Source of the DNA: Acrasis kona
Taxonomy: Eukaryota > Heterolobosea > Eutetramitea > Acrasida > Acrasidae
Assembly (NCBI GenBank): GCA_026419775.2
Contig: JAOPGA020000476.1
Span: forward strand, 24,283 to 88,282
DNA length: 64,000 nt
Reading direction: 5' to 3'
In this document: positions 1-13,405 of the stretch, piece after piece
How the letters are laid out: every line of letters begins with the position of its first letter
Position numbering within the stretch: the stretch's first letter is position 1
Made by a program: the position numbers and the translations under genes
The notes under the pieces: generated by a model
Database searches by the model: none
Seen by the model: the letters and a program-made list of their open reading frames with translations, nothing else
Told to the model about the DNA's origin: nothing

Positions 1-307
1 TCAGATTCTATCTATCTCTGTGCACCAGATTTCCCAACTTGTCCATCTAATTTAAAATCGCAATTGAAAACCAAACCACACGCGTTGGTACAAACATACT
101 GGACTACTTGTGACAACCCATAACACAAAAGTGTATACAGAATCACTATTACAAACTTTTATTCGGTTCAATTAATTGACCTTCACACATACTGTAAATT
201 AAAATTAAACTATGGTTACTCAAATACAAAACGTAAGAGTCAAATACCGCTGTATTTAATGACAATGCTAGATTAACTCATACCTGTATAATAACCTTGA
301 AGATCCC
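1..307. other. Intergenic / upstream region of the GATA gene
   Basis: No supported gene. The sequence is AT-rich with stops in all frames. An in-frame TAG at about 269 bounds the first reading frame of the GATA gene, so ATG 308 is the likely start, although an upstream non-coding exon cannot be excluded. Confidence 0.5.
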
Positions 308-1707
308 ATGACCAAAGAAGAGGACATGTCTTCGTCCCCAATAACTTCCACACAATCATACCAAGCTGGAATAAAATATTCTTTTCGTTCTGGTTCCCCT
401 TCAAGTCCGCAAGAAGAAATGACACGGTTATCCTCCTCTTCACCGTCGTCACCCGAGACGTTTAACTCAACTGTACAAACACCAAAAAAGAGGAGGAGAG
501 CTTCTTCCGGTGCCTCCCTCATGGATCCTCTATCTCCAACCCATACAAAAAGAAACCGCAACTGTTCCGCTAAATGTTCCAACTGTGCTGCCGAACAAAC
601 CCCCCTATGGAGGAAGGGTGCCGACGGGAAAACACTCTGCAACAAATGGTAAGATCAATCCTTCTTTATACCCTTGTACTTAAAAAGCAAAGTGGTTTGT
701 ATTGGAGCAGGCATAGTAAACATAGACCTGTAAGACTAGATCGCAGCCAGATGCAAGCTTTGGCCGCCCATAATGCGTCGGTTGCAGTAGCTGTCCAATC
801 GACTCCACCCAGAAAGCAAACGCCTACGGTCAACACCAAATTGTCACAAAACGTGGCTCTAAAGGCAAAGAAATTAGAGAGTCCTCTAAAGAGATCCATA
901 GAAGATGATATCACAGACCAAAATCCTTCGATGAAGAAGAGAAGAGTTGATCCTACAAAGAAGAAAGCTAGGAAGCAAGTCCAAGAACAACTTGATTCTA
1001 TTGCACCGCTCACCAGTACGCCTCCCTCTGGTACAGAGCCAACATTGTACAGAAGCGATCATCTCCACACGGAACAAATGATCCACACTCTGCCAGAGGC
1101 CATGCAAGAGGAACCAACCACCAGCAGTGCTGACCAGACGCCATCATCCTCTACGGTGTCGGCCCTACAGCAACAACTCCAGTCATTTGCAGTACAGCAA
1201 TCATTCTCGGGTCACAGTAGCGAAAATGACATTAGCATAGCAGTGGAACAACCATCCGTCCACCCTGCTTCGACATTTTCACAACCATCATCGGTCAACC
1301 ATGACGAAGAGTCAGAGTTCACGATACATCAATCAACTAGCGTGGATCCCTTCATGATGCAACTATACTCCAACAACAATGACGCCACATACTTTAATTC
1401 ATATGTACAAACACCTGTCACAAATATTCAAACCAACAACATCGTCAAGCCGACACCCTTGTATCTAAGAGCACCACAACTACAACATTTGCAGGTGCAC
1501 AACAATTACAACAAGACTGGAGCCTTCAACGACAATACTGACATTCACTCGCCGTGCGGAGACAATCTGGATTCCTTGTTTTCTAGTCTATTCGGAGGGG
1601 AATCAGCGCCAAGTCACAATGTGTCAGGAGTCAGCTGTGACCCTTTCAAGGTCGAAGAAGAAAATGAAACCATCGGTAGCGAATTCTTGGGATCACCATT
1701 CCTATGA
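308..1707 (+). CDS. GATA-type zinc-finger transcription factor (2 exons)
   Basis: Sequence-specific DNA-binding protein, expected in the nucleus. Exons 308-648 and 693-1707 (intron 649-692, 44 bp) give 451 aa. Across the join the protein shows one GATA finger, C-X2-C-X17-C-X2-C (CSNC ... TPLWRKG ... LCNKCGLYW), followed by the basic tail RHSKHRPVR typical of the family. The intron splits the codon of the last zinc-binding Cys (TG|T). Basic patches PKKRRR and KRNR before the finger look like nuclear localisation signals. The rest is Ser/Thr/Gln/Asn-rich and probably disordered, fitting an activation region. An AATAAA at 1798-1803 follows the stop. The family call is secure; the target genes are unknown. 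Confidence 0.9.
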
Positions 1708-1869
1708 AGTTAAGAAGGGCCATCTCATCAGGAATTAACGAAACAAGAGAGACGCTTGCAAGTTGTCGGCCATGAATGCCTTCTTTCATGTATAGATAAT
1801 AAAACTCAATACTTTACAATTTGTTTTTTTCGGTTGCGTTTGTAATTTATTTTGTCTGAATAATCAAGG

Positions 1870-2692
1870 ATGTCGAGCAATGCTAGATTGCAGGTACTGC
1901 CCAGTCGCATGAGTCAGATGCAGATGAAGTTGCGTCTGGTTGGTGCCAAGAAGGGACATAGTTTGATGAAAAAGAAGAGCGATGCATTGACTATGCGCTT
2001 CCGTGCCATTCTAAAGGACATTAAGACGGTTTGTCATTTTGTTGCTCTGGAATTTTTTTACACTAGGGTAGAACAAGGAAGGTATGAGTGACAGTTTCAG
2101 AAAGGCCAACTTTTCTCTTTCCGACGCCAAATATAATGCAGGAGACATTTCTTATGCAGTCATTGAGAGCGCCAAGCAAGCAGCAAAGAAGGTTCGCATG
2201 AGGACCGACAACGTTGCTGGTGTCACACTACCAGTTTTCCAACAAACTGTAGACGAGACAGCATCAGCAGAGGGCTTTACTAACATTTCACGTGGTGGTG
2301 AGCAAATCCGCGCCTGCAAGGATCAATTCGACGAGCTCTTGTCTTCGCTCGTTCAATTGGCTTCACTACAAACCTCTTTTGTTACTTTGGACAGGGCCAT
2401 CAAGATCACAAACAGACGTGTAAATGCTCTTGAAAGAGTGGTTGTTCCAAAAATTGAAAATACCATCTCCTACATTACTTCTGAGTTGGATGAATTAGAA
2501 AGAGAAGACTTCTTCCGTCTCAAAAAGATTCGTAACAAGAAAATGAAGGATAACCTTGAGAAGGAGAAGGAGCTCAAGCAGAAGCAGGAGGAGTTGGCAG
2601 CGAAAGGTGTTGCAAAAGTTTCAAAGGGAGAGAATTCTCTTTTGGGTTCTTACGGTTCTAATGTTGATGAAGACGAGGATGTCATCGTATAA
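1870..2692 (+). CDS. ATP6V1D: V-type H+-ATPase subunit D (2 exons)
   Basis: Central-stalk rotor subunit of the V1 sector, which turns with subunit F to couple ATP hydrolysis to proton pumping into vacuoles, endosomes or the contractile vacuole. Exons 1870-2028 and 2072-2692 (43-bp intron, donor GTTTGT) give 259 aa, near the usual 245-260. Family landmarks are [15 protein letters not shown] near the N-terminus, [11 protein letters not shown] and [20 protein letters not shown] in the middle, and the C-terminal RLKKIRNKK helix. Without splicing, the second frame would begin at an internal ATG (2084) and lose the N-terminal helix. The join restores the residue spacing of the animal protein. The gene lies 1.6 kb upstream of subunit C and converges on the small gene at 2714-3028. 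Confidence 0.95.
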
Positions 2693-2713
2693 CGGTTTTT
2701 ATTAAAGGTCTTT

Positions 2714-3028
2714 TTATACTCCAATCTTTGTTAATTCGTACACTCTTGCTCCTTCGTATCTATCTACCTCTAGTTTTTTAGCATCCTCAATTGCTTGCTC
2801 TTCCTTTTCTTTTTCAATTCTTCCATAGTGTGCTGCTGCAATTGATATTATAATCAACACGATACATGCCAAAATCGCAATACTCATTCCAATAAGGTTT
2901 GTTCTTGGGAACATTGGCTGGTTTTCAGCTGTATTCCCACTTTCATCGGATGGTGGACTGTTTTGTATTTCATTGTTAAATGCTGTGCATGTTGCGATTA
3001 ATATTCCAAGCAGAAGCAACACACGCAT
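2714..3028 (-). CDS. Small type I membrane protein, unknown function
   Basis: I do not recognise this 104-aa protein. It starts with a clear signal peptide (about residues 1-16, MRVLLLLGILIATCTAF). A short polar luminal stretch (NNEIQNSPPSDESG...) and one hydrophobic helix at about 46-66 (IGMSIAILACIVLIIISIA) follow. The Lys/Glu-rich cytosolic tail ends in RVYELTKIGV. This predicts a single-pass protein of the secretory pathway. Its 3' end faces the V-ATPase D gene with only about 20 bp between stops. The ATG gives a perfectly placed signal peptide, which supports the start. Confidence 0.6.
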   Translation of the reverse strand: MRVLLLLGILIATCTAFNNEIQNSPPSDESGNTAENQPMFPRTNLIGMSIAILACIVLIIISIAAAHYGRIEKEKEEQAIEDAKKLEVDRYEGARVYELTKIGV

Positions 3029-3452
3029 TTTTTATGTTACAATGGGCTTAGTTTACCACGTTCAATGTCCCAACTACACTCTACCATTATTATTTAAAGC
3101 TAGTTCGACACGAACAACGAATGTAACTCAAGCAGTGCCTGATGGGCGTGCGCATTCTTGATAACATATTTTTGCAAGCATGTACCTCGTATAGTTTTGT
3201 ATTATATATTTGTACATAGTCTATTGAGAGTGCTTGGGAATTTAATAATAGTTCAATGTTGTTCCTTTACAGATATTCAATTTTAATGCGAACAGTGTTT
3301 TTCCGACAATACTATCTATCATAGCAGAACATATAGTAACGTTGGTGTACAACTATTCTACTACCGATGTTATTGCCACCTTCAATGATGTCGTTCAAAA
3401 TAGGATCCGTTGTCATCAACATCATGCTAGTTACTAAAGATAGACCAAGTAA
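3029..3452. other. Intergenic region between divergent genes
   Basis: 424 bp between the start of the small membrane-protein gene (minus strand) and the start of the RGS-like gene (plus strand). AT-rich, with no supported coding frame. It must carry both promoters; I see no recognisable regulatory motif. Confidence 0.4.
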
Positions 3453-4169
3453 ATGAATGAAGGGAGTACGGGCACCAGTAGTACGTCCCCACTATACAAG
3501 CCTGGCAAGAACAAGAGTTTGAAAAATTTGATTAAAATACCTGGTAGACGCTCTAAAAGCCTCCTACAGACCTTGTTGCGTACAAAGACAAAGCAAGACA
3601 ACTCATTACCATATCTAAATACCAATTTCAAACAGTTGGACACCCCTGCTTTGGAAGAAACCTCCAAAAACGATACAGAAGGGTATCATAACATGTGTGA
3701 ATCAGAGTACTTCGAGAGTATGATATTAAACGACGATTTAGAGCGAAGAAAGCTACTAAAACTTGCTTACCTCCAGTATAGGGAAGGATGCGTTCTCGCT
3801 TGGGAGGACATAAAAATATGGAAGGAGCTTATTGGTGATGATTTGGAGAGGATGCATCTCGAAATGATGCGTTCATATTATTACAAAACGACACAAATAA
3901 CCCAAAACTTGAGAGTTTCAATGCACCACGCAATCAAAAGTGCTTTATTGTCTAACGACCCGAAATTAACAACCATTCTTATGAATGGTGCTAGCGCTAT
4001 GGCAGTTGAGGAGTCACTCAAAGTCTACAAACAACAACTAGGAGGTGAAGAAAGATCTCTACAAAGAGCTAAGACTGTGCCTGTGATAGGCAGCCAAAAA
4101 ATCACAACAAAACTAGGATGGAACACTCTAAGAGAGGTAATAACGCCAAGGAGAGTAAACTCAAAATAA
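3453..4169 (+). CDS. RGS-like protein (weak) with basic N-terminus
   Basis: Single-exon protein of 238 aa. The N-terminal 60 residues are basic and Ser/Thr-rich. Residues about 85-180 are helical and carry a pattern like the core of regulator-of-G-protein-signalling domains: a run ending CVLAWEDIKIWKEL, then a helix with paired tyrosines (RSYYYKT), then TQNLRVSMHHAI. If correct, it would accelerate GTP hydrolysis by a heterotrimeric G-alpha. The match is by helix pattern and the W-[ED]-x-I-K signature only; the first RGS helices are poorly resolved, so an unrelated helical protein remains possible. Confidence 0.45.
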   Translation: MNEGSTGTSSTSPLYKPGKNKSLKNLIKIPGRRSKSLLQTLLRTKTKQDNSLPYLNTNFKQLDTPALEETSKNDTEGYHNMCESEYFESMILNDDLERRKLLKLAYLQYREGCVLAWEDIKIWKELIGDDLERMHLEMMRSYYYKTTQITQNLRVSMHHAIKSALLSNDPKLTTILMNGASAMAVEESLKVYKQQLGGEERSLQRAKTVPVIGSQKITTKLGWNTLREVITPRRVNSK

Positions 4170-4257
4170 ACTTACTATTTATTTGTAGAATCTTGTTCTG
4201 GTTTTACAATGAACTGTCCAACGTCATTGTCAGGTTAACCGTTCAAAATTCGATAAC

Positions 4258-5522
4258 ATGGTGTGGTGGCTGATTAGCGTTCCTTATGAAGATTCCCAGA
4301 AGAAAACCTTCAAGCAAATAGAAAAATCTCTCCAGGAGCAAAGAATTTGTGATGCTGTCTATGAGTTTAGAGTACCAAAGCTCAAGACTACAACCCTTGA
4401 TACTTTAATTCAACTCGGAGATGATCTTGCTAAACATGACCAAACAGTTGAATCCATCATGGGAAAAGTGTTAAGGACATTGAGCGAGGTGAGTGATACT
4501 CCTGAAGAGGATTTTATCCCAACTGTTGTACTTCCCAATGAACAAACACGTGAGTACATAATTACAAAATAATTGACACAGCAAAAGTCTCCGCCGAGGT
4601 GTTCACCACTTTCTTTGTTTGGGATGAGAACCAATATTTATTATCACGAAATTTGACAGACATCGTGAGCACTATCATCAAGAAGTGTGCGCGTTATGAT
4701 GAGGAACTCAGAACCAAGACCACAGAGTACCAAACTTTGAAGAACAACATATCAACGCTAGAGAGAAAGACTTCCGGACCTCTTGCCACCCGTTCACTAG
4801 ACGGAATTATCAGACCTGAGCATGTGACCGTCAAAGAATCGGAGTACCTACAAACCCTTTTTATTGTTGTACCTAAAAAAGATCAACTATACTTTGAACA
4901 AAACTATGAAGATCTAACCACAGATGATGCATCAAACGTCCAAGAGAGCGACGTTTTCAACCACACTGTCGGTATGTGCGTTGTTCCAGGCTCATTAGAT
5001 GTCGTGACTGAGGAGCAGGACAGCATTTTATACAGCGTAGTACTTTTGAAGAAACTAGCCCAAGACTTTAAGAAAGCATGTTCACTACCAAGCAGAAGAT
5101 GGGTTGTCCGTGACTTCCAATTCGATCAAAGCAGGTACCAACTATCCCAATTAGAGGAAGAGGAACTAAAAGAAAAATCGGAAGGTCTAAAGAGGGATTT
5201 GAATGACTGGACTAGAGTCGCGTTCAGTGAAGTTTACAGTGCTTGGCTACATTTGAAAGCAATTCGTGTCTTTGTTGAGAGCGTCCTACGTTACGGTCTA
5301 CCTCCACAGTTTTGCAGCATTCTCCTCAACGTATCAAAGAACGAATCTAAAGTCCACAAATTCTTCAGAGATCAATACAAGCATTTACTGAGCGATCAAC
5401 CAACAGAAGTTTCTGATTCTAGTGCTTCTACTTTTGGTATTCTGCATGGTCTTGAGTTCCACCCATATGTTCTATTGACATTGAACGTTAATAACTATCC
5501 TCTGTTGAAGATGGGAAAATAA
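4258..5522 (+). CDS. ATP6V1C: V-type H+-ATPase subunit C (2 exons)
   Basis: Peripheral V1 subunit that bridges the stator stalks to subunit a; its release controls reversible V1-Vo disassembly. Exons 4258-4549 and about 4588-5522 give about 408 aa (family usually 380-395). It begins with the family-typical WWLISVP. Other landmarks are LDTLIQLGDDLAKHD, the segment around LATRSLDGI, and near the C-terminus RVFVESVLRYGLPPQFC, one of the best conserved stretches of subunit C. The intron starts GTGAGT at 4550. Two acceptors are both in frame: AAAG at 4587 (38 bp) and CAG at 4581 (32 bp). The alternative adds two residues and does not change the call. AATAAA at 5571-5576 is a likely polyadenylation signal. 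Confidence 0.95.
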
Positions 5523-5664
5523 AAGTCAAATTAATTTACAAAAGTTTTTGTGTTTGTCCGCAAAAGGCAAAATAAATGATAGACGAAAGTATGTCATCGT
5601 AGGTAGTTGGAAGAAGGAGCTTTTAAATGGTGGACTAAATATTATATATAAAATAAATGTATTT

Positions 5665-8298
5665 TTATGTTTTCCGTTTTACTGATTTGGGTCTCTTATC
5701 AACATATTTCCGATCGTCCTTCTCTCTTTCTGACAAATGTATTACCCTACCGCTGACACCCGTCAAACTGTCTCTCATCTCTTTTAATTTCCTCTTGTTG
5801 ACATCAGACTGATCAAATTCTGAATCATTTTGGCGTTCGTTGTCTAGAGCTTTCCTCATTGCAAGGTTATTGTCCAGAACGTCCCGAAGTTTATCCTGGA
5901 GGACTTGTACTTTATGTTCTAATTGCTCCACTCTCTCTGGTTCATCCGCTACAATTCTTTCCTTTTGAAGGCTCTTGTCTAACTGTGATTTTAATCTATT
6001 GCTAATGTCCTCATACTTGTCCTTCTCTAATGTTAACTTTTTCAAGTCTTTGGCGGCTTCTTTTACTTTTGATCTCAATTTGAGGTTTTCTTTGTCTAGT
6101 AGCATGATTTTACTTTCGCTCTTGATGGCATTTTCCTTTTGCTTCTCAAGGTCTAACTTGAGCGAAGTCATGAGAGAGTTTAACTGAGTGACTTGATGGA
6201 CGGAATCATGACTGGTTCTGAATTGATGATCATTGGCATTGGAGTGAACGCTCAGACGTTCGTTGAAATGTGACAATTGTTGTTTCAAATCTCTCACTTG
6301 TAGTTCTAAGCTCTCATTTGTTTGACTTTGTCTCTGGGAATCTTCAATTTCATCCTTCATATCCCTAACTAACAGTTTAACTCTTGCATGATCTCCTTCT
6401 AACTTTTTTATTTTCTCGTTCAAGGCTTTATTTTGTTTGGTTAATTGTACATTTTCCATTTGCACAGACTTGGCCACGGACTCTACGCTGAATCGATTAG
6501 CATTCAAATCAAGCTTATGATGCCATGTTGGTGAATCATTGGGTGCGTCAATATTTATGGTATGGTTTCTATTAAAAGCATTATTGTAAGACTGAGCAGA
6601 ATGTGGACGGTCCATATATAAATGTTTAGGAGAAGGTTCAAGAGAAGCAATTGACGGAGGAATTTCCAAATCAAATTCCTCATCAACTTGGTTCTTTATT
6701 AACTGTGCAGCAGAATTCAAAGAAGATCTAAAGTTAACACTTTTTGGTGATGTTACATGATTGACCTCGTTCATCATCAAGTCACTCATTTGATTATGAT
6801 GTACAAAATCGTTACTCTCTTGAGGTCTGACCTGCATAATCTTTATGCGATCCGTGAGGCGTTCCACTTGATTCCTCGTCGATAAAAGTTCATTTTGTAG
6901 TTCTTCAATGTGTTGGTTCTTGTCCTTTACTAGAGCGTTCAAATCATCTTTTTCCTTAGTGACAGCCTTCAAGTTTTGGTCATGTTTCCTAGAAAGTATT
7001 TTTTCCATTTGCGAAGTGTCGGCTTGTGTTTGTAGTTTCGTTTGCATGCTTTCCTTTTCGACATTTTTTAATTGTTCCGAACTGGATTGGAGCTGATCCC
7101 TTAGTTGTCTAATTTCGTCCTCCTTTTCGTTGAGTTGACGAGTTAGTGTTGTTTTGGTTTGTTGTAATGACTGGACTTGAATGTTTAGGTCGCTGTCCCT
7201 AGTGTTTAATTGTTCAATTTCCTTGTTTTTCAATCTCCACTTGTCTTCTACTTCTGCTTTGAGAGAGGCTACTTCCTGGTCTTTAAGGTCCAACTGATGG
7301 GCACACTCCATTTCATACATTTTTACTTGTTTTTCAAAAGTAGAGATGCGTTGGCTGGCTTGGTCGGCTTCTAAATGTAATTTATGGATCCGTTCTTCGT
7401 ATGTGTCGACTACTTCTTGGTGATGTTTTCTACTTCTTCTTTCCTGTTCGTTTAGTTCGGTGTCAAACGTTCTTCTTTGATCCTCTAAATTGTTTCTTAG
7501 GGCTTCATTTTCTTCTTCCATCAACTTGATTGATGATTTATTTTTCATTGTGATGGACTCAATGTCGGAGTTTAATTTGTGTATAGCTTGTTTTTGTTGT
7601 TGTAGCTGAAATAATCTAGTTCTGTCAATTTCGTCTCGTTGTGATAGAGCGGCAGTGCACTGTTCTTCGGTTTCTCTTTTGGTTGCACTTGACTCGTCTA
7701 TTCTCTCTTGAAGCTGCCTTCGGAATTCCCTCACAGTAGACTCATGCTTTTCTACAACATCCCTAATCCTAGATTCGTATCCTTGTTTAATACTCTTGAC
7801 GAATTTTAATAATTTGTTTGTTTTTAATCTTACATACACTGATGTCAGCTCTTAGTTGCTGCATTTTATCTTGGTAATAATGCTCAGTTTCATTATTCTT
7901 AGTTGTCTCTGAGTTGAACTTCGATTGCAGTTCTGCTACTTTCGATTTCAAGTCACTAATCTCAGATTCTCTTTTGTAAGTTAGTTGTTTTGTAAATTAA
8001 CAGCATACTTGTTCCTAAATTCTGACCTTAGTTGTTCCACGTACAAATCAAGATTGTTTATCTCCTCCTCGCGTTGTTTTATTACCTCAAGATTGAATTG
8101 AAAGTCCACCGCTAAATCTTCAAAGTTTTTTCGTGATTGTGACAGTTCCTTGTTCAAATCTTTGATTGTTTTTTCAAGAGTATTGAATCTCAAATCGTTT
8201 AATGTATTCATTTCCCTTTGTTTCGACATGATTTCTGCAGAAATATTCCCAATAGGGGACCGAATGGATGTTTCATTCCCAATGAACGAAGAACTCAT
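5665..8298 (-). CDS. Long coiled-coil protein, possibly ciliary or centrosomal (3 exons)
   Basis: Exons in coding order 8298-8009, 7970-7838 and 7794-5665 give 850 aa (introns 38 and 43 bp). The middle exon is too short to stand alone but continues the same heptad pattern. From about residue 25 to 480 and again from about 560 to 820 the protein is almost pure coiled coil, rich in Glu/Lys/Gln/Leu. A 100-residue non-coiled insert separates the two. The insert carries DRPHSAQSY and the extreme C-terminus carries KRPKSVKRK; such RPxS motifs recur in other proteins of this window. No kinase, motor or globular domain is visible. A structural role at a basal body, centrosome or axoneme is inferred from architecture only. 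Confidence 0.75.
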
Positions 8299-8366
8299 CC
8301 AAGGTCCTATTTAACGTCCCTTTTCGTTGTTTTTACAATGACAATCGGAATTTGAAAGGCGCGAGT

Positions 8367-10557
8367 TTATTGATCTCTGTGTGACAGATATTTTGCAACA
8401 CCAAATTTAAATCCTACAACAGATGACTTCCAGATATTCGGAGTAGAAGGCCGTAAATATGTGTATGAAAGAGGGTCAACACTCGAAGTTGGTCTAACAG
8501 ATTGAGCAGTTCTTGGGCGAGGTCTCTTAACCTCTTCCTCCTTCACCACATTCGCCTGTTGCAATTTCAACTTCATAACATTTTTGCGTTGTTGCATCAT
8601 TCTATCCTGCAAAGCTGAGGTGTCTACTTTGGTTACACTTTTCAATTGCGATACACTCATAGGTTTAATAGGAAAATTATAAGATACTGCCACACTGTCA
8701 TCCTTATTACCAATATTAATATTAGTCAGTTTTATAGGGTTCTTATCAGACTGATATTTCCAGCCAGCATCCATATTAAAAACATTGACAGGGACTCCAA
8801 GTCTCTCCAATAGTTTTCTTCTTCTTTCCCTGGCATCATCATCTTCATCCTCATACGCCACAGGCTCGACATTTTCAGGAGCCTTCTTTTTTGTAAGCAA
8901 CCCGATATTTCTTGCTATGAAGTTTATCTTTTTAGCACGTCTACGAACAGCAGTACCAATGTTTTGTTTTACAATAGATTCGGTAATATTGTTCTCAGAT
9001 GTTGACCTATGCAGTTGTGGTTTGCTCTTATGCACGGAAGTACTAACTGATGCATATCCAGAAGATTTTACATTAGCATAAGGATTACGTGGACTACGAT
9101 ATCTTTCTACATTATTTTCTACATTATTTAAAGCAAGAGAGTTAGATTCTATTGAAGAGGCTTCAGATCTTTTAGCTTCACTAGCCTTTTCAGCCTCTTC
9201 AAGTAATCTCCGCCGTTCCCTCTCTTCAGCTTCAGCTTTCTCCCTCTCCTTCTCTCTGACTTTTTCTTCAATCTTTTTGCTAAGAATCTCATCATAGGAT
9301 ACATTTTCCTCGGAAATCATTCTTTTATTAATTAGGTCGTAACTTCCACCGCTCAAACTAAAACTTCTTGTTCTTGTGAGTCGCTTCTTACTTTCGGCTA
9401 ACTTATCCATTTGATATTTGCCGGCCATCGTGGGATCTAATATCATGGATGCTAAATCAGTCATTGAAGTAGTTCCGGTGCTGTTGTCCTCTCTAACGTT
9501 ATGTTTACTAGATAGCTCTGAGAACAAACTAGAGTATAAATTGGTATCGCTATTTTGCCGCTTTAAGCTACGTTTTTCTCTATCTACATATGAAAAGCGA
9601 TTCATATCTTTAGGAAAAGTTTAATAGAAACAAGAATGCATTATATTTACCTTCATCTTGTTTAAAATGTATACTGCCATCTTTACTGCTCAAGAATATT
9701 TTTTCTTGAGAGCTTTCTAGCTCTTTTAATAGCTTGTTAGCTTTTTCGATAGCTACAGCTTCCACAAACATAGCTATGTCATCATCCATGTTTTTTCCAT
9801 TTTCATCTGAATAGACGGATGATGCCTCGATGACAGACTTTGTTGTATTCTCTGCTTTATTATGGTCTTTATTAGTTGTTAAAAAATACATCTCTGCTTC
9901 AATCTTCTTCTGCTTTTCTCTCTTTCTTGCCTTTATTCTCTCCCTTCTATCCTCATCTACAAGTTTTTGAAAAACTGTCTTTTCCTGCTTTTCCTTATCT
10001 TCTATTACTTTTGGTTTTTTGATACTTGATAAAAGTGTCATAAAGTCATCATCTTCAGTGTCCATAAACGATGAGTTTCCTATCCCTAGTAGAGTGCCGA
10101 AAGGAGAGTAAGCGGTACCGGGTGTACCAATCTTCGTCGCATCAGATGCCGCTTGCGCTGCTTCCGCTGCTTTTTTTAAAGCGTCGTCTTCTTCGAAAGT
10201 AAATCGGTGTACTTTTAAAATGTTTTTGTTTTCAGGAAATTCCTGGAAGCAAAAATATACTTTGTGGACGGGTTTGCCGAATAATCTTCTTTTCCTTCTT
10301 ACTGCGTTAGGCTTTTTACGTTGAAAAAACGACGAAATTGTGGATGCTGTACCAGCAACTGATTTAGGTCTTATTGGTAGCGGCGTAGATACGGCATCTT
10401 GGTTTGTGGAAGATAATTCATATTTCGGACGAGATATTGAGGTTTTTTGATTTTTTACATAAATAGATTCTTCTAGGGCTGAATAGGGGTTTTGTTGGTT
10501 GTTGATAGTTGAAGAACTCCCTAAAGCCAACTTGTTCATAAAATTTTTACAAAGCAA
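8367..10557 (-). CDS. Charged, largely disordered protein with RPxS motifs (2 exons)
   Basis: Exons 10557-9651 and 9607-8367 (43-bp intron) form one 715-aa protein: donor ...GAAG|GTAAAT and acceptor CCTAAAG|AT keep the frame, so the ATG at 9605 is internal and not a start. I do not recognise the family. It has low-complexity Ser/Asn-rich ends, a long Lys/Arg/Glu helix at about residues 210-250 (DRRERIKARKREKQKK), a second charged helix around residues 415-460 (KIEEKVREKEREKAEAEE) and several RPxS/T motifs (IRPKSVAG, VRPTSSVD, LRPSTPN). This looks like a cytoskeleton-associated structural protein. It lies 68 bp upstream of, and in the same orientation as, the coiled-coil gene that starts at 8298. 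Confidence 0.65.
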
Positions 10558-10614
10558 TGAATTAGAGGGAGGCCTTTGTAGTTACGAAGCGTAGAAAAAA
10601 TTATTCACTCAGAT

Positions 10615-10875
10615 ATGGATCGTTTACCGAGGATTGACGAAGTAATACTTGTCTTATGCAAGGTTTTTAACATGAAGTCCTCTACAGTCTACCTAATCAG
10701 TATGGCACTATGGATGGTAAAGAAACATTTCAACAGAGCATGTATTTACCCTGTTGCCTGGATTACAATCTTTTTCATTTTTTATCGACATACTCACCAA
10801 CCTCCCGAATTTATACACTACGTTACTTCAACACCCCAACAATTATCCAATGAATCACTTATTCTGCAGTATTAA
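10615..10875 (+). CDS. Small ORF, hypothetical
   Basis: An 86-codon ATG frame in the gap between the divergent 8367-10557 gene and poly(A) polymerase. It has a hydrophobic, Trp/Ile-rich centre (YPVAWITIFFIFY) that could be one membrane helix, and no motif that I recognise. It may be a short gene, part of an unresolved spliced gene, or chance. It lies 57 bp from the opposite start codon at 10557. Confidence 0.25.
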   Translation: MDRLPRIDEVILVLCKVFNMKSSTVYLISMALWMVKKHFNRACIYPVAWITIFFIFYRHTHQPPEFIHYVTSTPQQLSNESLILQY

Positions 10876-10992
10876 TCTAATTTTTTTGATGCTGATTGTT
10901 GTAAACTTAATGTCAAACTGAATTTCCAAAAGGTTGGTTTATTTATACACTGGTAAACCAAAACGAAAAAGGCCTTTCCACCACTCACGATC

Positions 10993-13249
<2,257 letters not shown>

Positions 13250-13405
13250 TAGGTATGTTTTTTGTGTTGTAAGAGTATCTAAATGATTGAGCGAAAAGTG
13301 TGAAGGTGTGTTTTTGAGAGATGTGGTAATGAAATTTAAAAATGATTTAAAAATGTAACAAAAAAAATAATAAAGCATTGCATGTTTCTTTTTTAAATTG
13401 TGTTT

